A stretch of 64,000 nucleotides of DNA, taken from NCBI GenBank assembly GCA_041158165.1, contig JBEBBW010000001.1, positions 62,001 to 126,000 on the forward strand. The letters are read 5' to 3'. Source of the stretch: TMED14 sp041158165 (GTDB lineage Bacteria > Bacteroidota > Bacteroidia > Flavobacteriales > Schleiferiaceae). Of the stretch, positions 60,259-64,000 are shown piece after piece; the first letter of the stretch is position 1, and each line of letters begins with the position of its first letter. The translations under genes and the position numbers were made by a program. The notes beneath the pieces were generated by a model. That model saw nothing but the letters and a program-made list of their open reading frames with translations, had not been told where the DNA came from and searched no databases.

Positions 60259-60707
60259 TCCTTGTTTTTAGAATCCATGGTAATTGTCACGGGCCCGTCG
60301 TTGACTAGGGCCACCTTCATGTCGGCGCCAAACACGCCCGACTTCACCGGCAAGTTGGCCTCGTTCCAGAGCACGTCGAGGAACTCTTCATACAGTGGAA
60401 CCGAAATCCGAGGGTGCGCCGCCTTGAAGTAGCTCGGACGGTTGCCCTTTTTAGTTGAAGCGTGCAGGGTAAACTGGCTCACGACGAGCAGCTCACCGCC
60501 CGCCTCGACCACCGATCGGTTCATTACGCCCTCCGCATCAGGAAACAAGCGCATTTTGCTGATTTTCTGGGCAATCCACTCGTTGTCTTCGGTGGTGTCT
60601 GCCTCTTCCCAACCGGCCAGCACGAGCAATCCCGGGCCAATGCGGCTGTGCAGCTTGCCGTCGATCGTCACGCTCGCCTCGAGCACCCGCTGAACCACCA
60701 CCCTCAT
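60255..60707 (-). CDS. dtd: D-aminoacyl-tRNA deacylase
   Basis: 150 residues. MRVVVQRVLEASVTIDGKLHSRIGPGLLVLAGWEEADT, LLVVSQFTLHASTKKGNRPSY (active-site SQFTL) and the C-terminal VNDGPVTI (the GPVT-type motif) are diagnostic. The enzyme frees tRNA from D-amino acids. Start overlaps rsgA by 4 bp. Confidence 0.96.
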   Translation of the reverse strand: MRVVVQRVLEASVTIDGKLHSRIGPGLLVLAGWEEADTTEDNEWIAQKISKMRLFPDAEGVMNRSVVEAGGELLVVSQFTLHASTKKGNRPSYFKAAHPRISVPLYEEFLDVLWNEANLPVKSGVFGADMKVALVNDGPVTITMDSKNKE

Positions 60708-61666
60708 CGCGTTCGGCTTTTAAGTTCCTTGTAGGCCCCGTGGCGGTAGGGGTCGTCTTCGTCGTCGCCCGCCAGCATGCTGAGGTAGCTCTCGTAGCGG
60801 GTGGGGGCCAGCTTATTATTTTCGTAGGCTTCGCGCACCGCGCAGCCCGGCTCGTCCGCGTGAAGGCAGCTGCTGAACCGGCATTCCGCAGCCAGCGCAA
60901 AAAGCTCCGGGAAGTAGTGGCTGATTTCTTCGCGCTCCATGTCGACCAGGCCAAACCCGCGAATTCCGGGGGTGTCGATCAAGAATCCGCCCAAATCCAG
61001 CGGGTGCATCTCGGCAAACGTCGTCGTGTGCTGGCCTTGGCCGTGGGCCGAACTAATGGCGCCGGTGCGCAGGTCAAGCCCCGGCTGAAGGCGGTTCGCC
61101 AGGCTGCTCTTGCCTACTCCGCTGTGGCCGCTGAAGAGCGAAACCTTGCCGCGCAGCACGTCGCGAAGCGCATCAAGCCCCTCGCCGGTCTCGGCCGAAA
61201 CCCTTAACGTGCGGTAGCCCGCTTGGCCGTAGGCCGCTTCGCGGTACACCAACTCCGCCTCGCCGGCCTCGTCGAGGGCGTCGACTTTATTGAACGCAAT
61301 CACCACCGGAATCCGGTAGGCCTCCGCCGTCGCCAAGAAGCGGTCCATGAACCCATAAAGGGTGACGGGTTCGGCCACGGTCGCAATCAGCACCGCCTGG
61401 TCAATATTGGCCGCGATAACTTGGGACTTGCGCGACAGGTTGACCGACTTGCGCACCAGGTGGTTGCGGCGCTCGCTCACGGCGGTAATGGCCCAGCGGC
61501 CCTCGGATTCGGGCTCTGCATCCACCCGGTCGCCAACGGCCACCGGGTTGGTCGCACGGCTCCCCGCCAGCCGCAGCGCGCCGCGCAAGCGGGCGTCGGC
61601 CTGCGTTCCGTCGGCAAACTGCAGGCGGTACCAGCTTCCGGTTGATTTTAAGACAAGGGCTTCCAT
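60704..61666 (-). CDS. rsgA: Ribosome small-subunit-dependent GTPase RsgA
   Basis: 320 residues. An OB-fold N-terminus precedes a circularly permuted G domain: FNKVDALDEAGE (G4), SAETGEGLDALR (G5), then SGHSGVGKSSLANRL (G1) and IDTPGIRGFGL (G3). A C-terminal zinc site is CRFSSCLHADEPGCAV. RsgA checks 30S maturation. TATCTTTG eight bases upstream supports the start. It is first in an rsgA-dtd-mazG-like operon. Confidence 0.96.
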   Translation of the reverse strand: MEALVLKSTGSWYRLQFADGTQADARLRGALRLAGSRATNPVAVGDRVDAEPESEGRWAITAVSERRNHLVRKSVNLSRKSQVIAANIDQAVLIATVAEPVTLYGFMDRFLATAEAYRIPVVIAFNKVDALDEAGEAELVYREAAYGQAGYRTLRVSAETGEGLDALRDVLRGKVSLFSGHSGVGKSSLANRLQPGLDLRTGAISSAHGQGQHTTTFAEMHPLDLGGFLIDTPGIRGFGLVDMEREEISHYFPELFALAAECRFSSCLHADEPGCAVREAYENNKLAPTRYESYLSMLAGDDEDDPYRHGAYKELKSRTR

Positions 61667-61674
61667 CGGAACAC

Positions 61675-61682
61675 CAAAGATA
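61675..61682 (-). promoter_or_regulatory. -7 element TATCTTTG of rsgA
   Basis: A perfect TAnnTTTG match on the minus strand, eight bases before the ATG at 61666. Confidence 0.55.
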
Positions 61683-61715
61683 TCGGCTTACCTTCGGCCT
61701 TCGTTACACTTCGCC

Positions 61716-62411
61716 ATGTCGATTGCCGCCGAAAACCTTCGCAAGACCTACGGGCGCCAAAACGCGCTCGACGGATTTTCGCTCAATGCCCAGCCGGGGC
61801 AGATTTACGGCCTCCTTGGCCCCAACGGAGCCGGGAAGTCTACGTTCATGAAAATTCTGTGCGGACTCTTGCCGGCCGACGAGGGTTCTGCTCAGGTGTG
61901 CGGACTGGATTGCGCCACCGAAAGCCTTGCCGTGCGCCAGCAGGTCGGCTACTTACCCGAGCACAATCCGCTCTACCCCGACCTGTACGTAACGGAATAC
62001 CTGCACTACGTGGCGGACCTGTACCAGGTTCCGCGCGAGCGCGCCGAACAACTCATTGCCGACGTGGGCCTTAGCCCGGAGCGCCACAAGCGCATCGGCG
62101 AGCTCTCCAAGGGCTACCGCCAGCGCGTCGGTCTGGCTGCCGCGCTCATTCACGACCCAAAAGTGCTGATTCTCGACGAGCCCACCACCGGCCTGGACCC
62201 AAATCAGTTGGTCGAAATTCGTCAGCTCATCCGCCGGGTGGGCCGCGACAAAACCGTGATCCTTAGCACCCACGTGATGCAGGAGGTTCAGGCCATGTGC
62301 GACGTGGTCGGCTTTATTCGCCTGGGGCAACTCGTTCGCGAAGCGCCCATCGACACCTTTGGGCCAGGCAAAGAGGACCTTGAGGCGGCGTTCCGCAAGG
62401 CGACGAAGTAA
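61716..62411 (+). CDS. gldA: Gliding-associated ABC transporter ATPase GldA
   Basis: 231 residues from the ATG at 61716; the open frame from 61362 is antisense to rsgA. Walker A is GLLGPNGAGKST. QVGYLPEHNPLYPDLYVTEYL, RIGELSKGYRQRVGLAAALIHDPKVLILDEPTTGLDPNQLVEIR and VILSTHVMQEVQAMCD match GldA of Flavobacterium closely. The protein is about 65 residues shorter than the usual roughly 300. The C-terminal region is missing, so it may be truncated or a lineage form. gldF and gldG are not adjacent. Confidence 0.85.
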   Translation: MSIAAENLRKTYGRQNALDGFSLNAQPGQIYGLLGPNGAGKSTFMKILCGLLPADEGSAQVCGLDCATESLAVRQQVGYLPEHNPLYPDLYVTEYLHYVADLYQVPRERAEQLIADVGLSPERHKRIGELSKGYRQRVGLAAALIHDPKVLILDEPTTGLDPNQLVEIRQLIRRVGRDKTVILSTHVMQEVQAMCDVVGFIRLGQLVREAPIDTFGPGKEDLEAAFRKATK

Positions 62412-62504
62412 TTCGAAAGCCCGAAACATCCGTTTAACCGCGGCTTTGCTCGAAGAATTTGTTTGAGCTTTCGGGCATGAACAACATTGAATTTTCCCTA
62501 AATT

Positions 62505-62522
62505 CGTACGTAAATACGTACG
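62505..62522. promoter_or_regulatory. Perfect inverted repeat CGTACGTA-AA-TACGTACG, likely antitoxin operator
   Basis: Two perfect 8-bp arms with a 2-base spacer lie five bases upstream of the Phd-like antitoxin ATG (62528). Phd/YefM proteins repress their own promoter through such palindromes, so this is the expected autoregulatory site. Confidence 0.7.
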
Positions 62523-62527
62523 TAAAC

Positions 62528-62740
62528 ATGGTCGCCGTCAACTATTCTGAACTGCGCGCAGAACTTAAGTCCCTATTGGACAAGGTGGAGCACGATAATG
62601 AACTCGTGGTCATCAAACGTTCAAAAGGAAGCGGGGCTGTGCTGATGTCCATCAAAGAATACAACGACTTGAGGCTAGCCATTGATGTGCTTCAAGGTGA
62701 ATTAGAATTGGCACGAGGCCAGGGTATTGCGATGGAATAA
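62528..62740 (+). CDS. Phd/YefM-family antitoxin, apparently orphan
   Basis: 70 residues from the ATG at 62528. MVAVNYSELRAELKSLLDKVEHDNELVVIKRSKGSGAVLMSIKEYNDLRLAIDVLQGELELARGQG has the Phd/YefM DNA-binding fold, with the N-terminal LRAELKSLLDKV helix and the VLMSIKEYNDL segment. A longer frame from 62459 would encode the operator and is rejected. The stop reads TAATG, a usual coupling site to a toxin. No RelE/YoeB-like gene follows; der runs in from the other side 24 bp later. Confidence 0.8.
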   Translation: MVAVNYSELRAELKSLLDKVEHDNELVVIKRSKGSGAVLMSIKEYNDLRLAIDVLQGELELARGQGIAME

Positions 62741-62764
62741 TGCGTCAGCCTAAAAGGCCACTAC

Positions 62765-64000
62765 CTATGAACTCTTCCGCCAGAAGAGGTCAATCGGCAC
62801 CCCGCTCAAGTCGTACATCTGGCGCATCTGGTTTTCTACAAAGCGCGCGTAGCTGTCTTTGACGTACTGCGGCAGGTTGCAGAAAAACACAAACTGCGGG
62901 TACTTCGTCGGCAGCTGCGTGATGAACTTGATCTTGATTTCCTTGCCCTTGTAAATGGGCGGCGGCTGGTGCTTGACCAGCGAAAGCATGCGGTCGTTGA
63001 GGTCCGTCTTCGAAATCCGTGTCGAACGGCGGCGGTATACTTCCATGGCCTCTTCAATGGCTTTGAGTACGCGCTGCTTGGTCAGGGCCGACGTGAAAAT
63101 GATGGGCACGTCGTTAAAGGGCTGCAAGCGCTTCTTGACCACGGCCTTGTACTCTTCCAGCGTCTGGGTCTGCTTTTCGACCAGATCCCACTTGTTGACA
63201 ACGACCACTAAACCTTTGCGGTTTTTATGGATCACGCTGATGATGGCGAGGTCCTGAGCCTCAATGCCTTGAGTCGCATCGATTACCAGCACACACACGT
63301 CGGAATCCTCAATCGTCCGCAGCGTGCGCATGTTGCTGTAGAACTCGAGGTCCTCGTGCACCTTGACCTTCTTGCGCAGCCCCGCCGTGTCGAGCAGCAC
63401 GAAGTCCATTCCAAACTTCGTAAAACGCTGGTTCACCGTGTCGCGCGTGGTTCCCGCAATGTCGGTGACGATACTGACTTCTTCTTCAAACAAGGCGTTG
63501 GTGATCGACGACTTGCCCACGTTCGGACGGCCGACAATTGCCAAGCGGGGCAAGCCCTCCCAGGGGTCGAGCTCGCTACCTTCGTCTTCGGACGCGGGCG
63601 GAAGCAGGGTAATCAACTGGTCGAGGAGCTCGCCGGTTCCGCTTCCGTTCACCGAACTAAGCGCAAAGGGTTCTCCGAAGCCCAAGCCATAAAATTCAGC
63701 AGCCTGCGAGGAGCGCGCGTGGTTGTCCACCTTGTTGGCCACGAGCAGCACTGGCTTTTTCTGTCGGCGCAGCAGCTGCGCAATCTCCTCGTCGTCGGGC
63801 GTAAGTCCGTCTTCGGCATCGACCAAGAACAGCACGGCGTTGCATTCGTCAAGCGCTGCCTTCACCTGGCGGCGGATTTCGCCCTCAAACACGTCGTCAG
63901 ACCCTTCGACCCATCCGCCCGTGTCCACGAGGCTGAACACGCGTCCGCCCCATTCCGCGCTGCCGTAGTGGCGATCCCGCGTCACGCCGGCCACCGAATC
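62765..64000 (-). CDS. der: Ribosome biogenesis GTPase Der (EngA), 5' end outside window
   Basis: 411 residues present. The frame is open to the window edge and begins inside the first G domain with DSVAGVTRDRHYG, so the G1 motif and the start lie beyond position 64000. The rest of G domain 1 has LVDTGGWVEG and VANKVD. G domain 2 has IVGRPNVGKSSITNAL, LLDTAGLRKKVKVHEDLEFYS and VNKWDLV. A KH-like domain closes the protein (PTKYPQFVFFCNLPQYVKDSYARFVENQMR). Der acts in 50S assembly. The family length of about 435 residues fits the missing start. Confidence 0.97.
   Translation of the reverse strand, partial: DSVAGVTRDRHYGSAEWGGRVFSLVDTGGWVEGSDDVFEGEIRRQVKAALDECNAVLFLVDAEDGLTPDDEEIAQLLRRQKKPVLLVANKVDNHARSSQAAEFYGLGFGEPFALSSVNGSGTGELLDQLITLLPPASEDEGSELDPWEGLPRLAIVGRPNVGKSSITNALFEEEVSIVTDIAGTTRDTVNQRFTKFGMDFVLLDTAGLRKKVKVHEDLEFYSNMRTLRTIEDSDVCVLVIDATQGIEAQDLAIISVIHKNRKGLVVVVNKWDLVEKQTQTLEEYKAVVKKRLQPFNDVPIIFTSALTKQRVLKAIEEAMEVYRRRSTRISKTDLNDRMLSLVKHQPPPIYKGKEIKIKFITQLPTKYPQFVFFCNLPQYVKDSYARFVENQMRQMYDLSGVPIDLFWRKSS

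Noticed and set aside
62740..62862. Possible 40-codon toxin ORF starting at the TAATG after the antitoxin
   Set aside because: It has no RelE/YoeB/Doc features and lies in the antisense of der. It is too short to be a toxin.
1..64000. CRISPR arrays, insertion sequences, prophage or integrase genes
   Set aside because: No regularly spaced direct repeats of CRISPR type, transposase motifs or phage genes were seen. The repeats found are octamer arrays and one 80-bp cluster.
1..64000. T9SS C-terminal sorting domains on secreted proteins in the window
   Set aside because: None of the complete secreted proteins ends in a recognisable sorting domain. The amylase-like protein may have one but its end is outside the window.

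Overview
The window is a GC-rich stretch of a Bacteroidota chromosome, most likely from a gliding-type, Flavobacteriales-like lineage. The evidence is the type IX secretion (T9SS)/gliding genes porP-gldKLMN, gldB-gldC and gldA, repeated TAnnTTTG promoter elements typical of the Bacteroidota primary sigma factor, and the dcw cluster order with the characteristic C-terminal peptide of FtsZ. Placement below phylum level is inference.

Layout. (1) 1-2620: the 5' part of a secreted alpha-amylase-like protein running off the left edge, two convergent beta-barrel-like proteins, and tRNA-Leu(TAA). (2) 2728-8436: a compact five-gene operon encoding a BtaA-like aminocarboxypropyl transferase, a UbiA prenyltransferase, a PEP-synthase-like dikinase, a GNAT protein and a phytol/dolichol-kinase-like membrane enzyme. 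I cannot match it to a known pathway, and it is my main candidate for an undescribed (lipid/isoprenoid) system. (3) 8534-15610, all minus strand: miaB, a secreted protein, a sigma-54-type activator, lptE, a TPR protein and secG, then groES-groL. (4) 15721-24809: topA, an arginase-fold pseudoenzyme, then the T9SS core operon porP-gldK-gldL-gldM-gldN, closed by a strong terminator. (5) 24874-33500: a DAO-family oxidoreductase, a DUF983 protein, an ABC-F ATPase, a PafA-like phosphatase, nadE divergent from gldB-gldC, engB and an alpha/beta hydrolase. (6) 33700-50112: the dcw cluster mraZ-rsmH-ftsL-ftsI-murE-mraY-murD-ftsW-murG-murC-ftsQ-ftsA-ftsZ plus a YqeY-like gene, preceded by MraZ-box repeats. 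murF and ddl are absent from it. FtsZ carries an exceptionally long disordered linker. (7) 50117-64000: a small barrel protein, an MFS permease, maeB, a four-helix membrane protein, hflX, an unassigned radical SAM protein, an rRNA-methyltransferase-like protein, an intergenic repeat cluster, a small lipoprotein, a GcdH-like acyl-CoA dehydrogenase, mazG-like, dtd, rsgA, gldA, an orphan Phd/YefM antitoxin and the 5'-truncated der.

Two themes run through the window. Cell-envelope work is shared between peptidoglycan/division genes, LptE, SecG and the T9SS/gliding machinery. Four ribosome-associated GTPases are also present (EngB, HflX, RsgA, Der). Transcription starts appear very close to start codons: in eight genes a TAnnTTTG-like element ends exactly four bases before the ATG, which suggests leaderless mRNAs. 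Many adjacent genes overlap by 4 bp (ATGA), so translational coupling is common.

No stretch longer than about 300 bases lacks a gene. The longest gaps are 33501-33765 (divergent promoters and MraZ boxes) and 58150-58405 (repeat cluster). No CRISPR array, insertion sequence, prophage or rRNA was seen.
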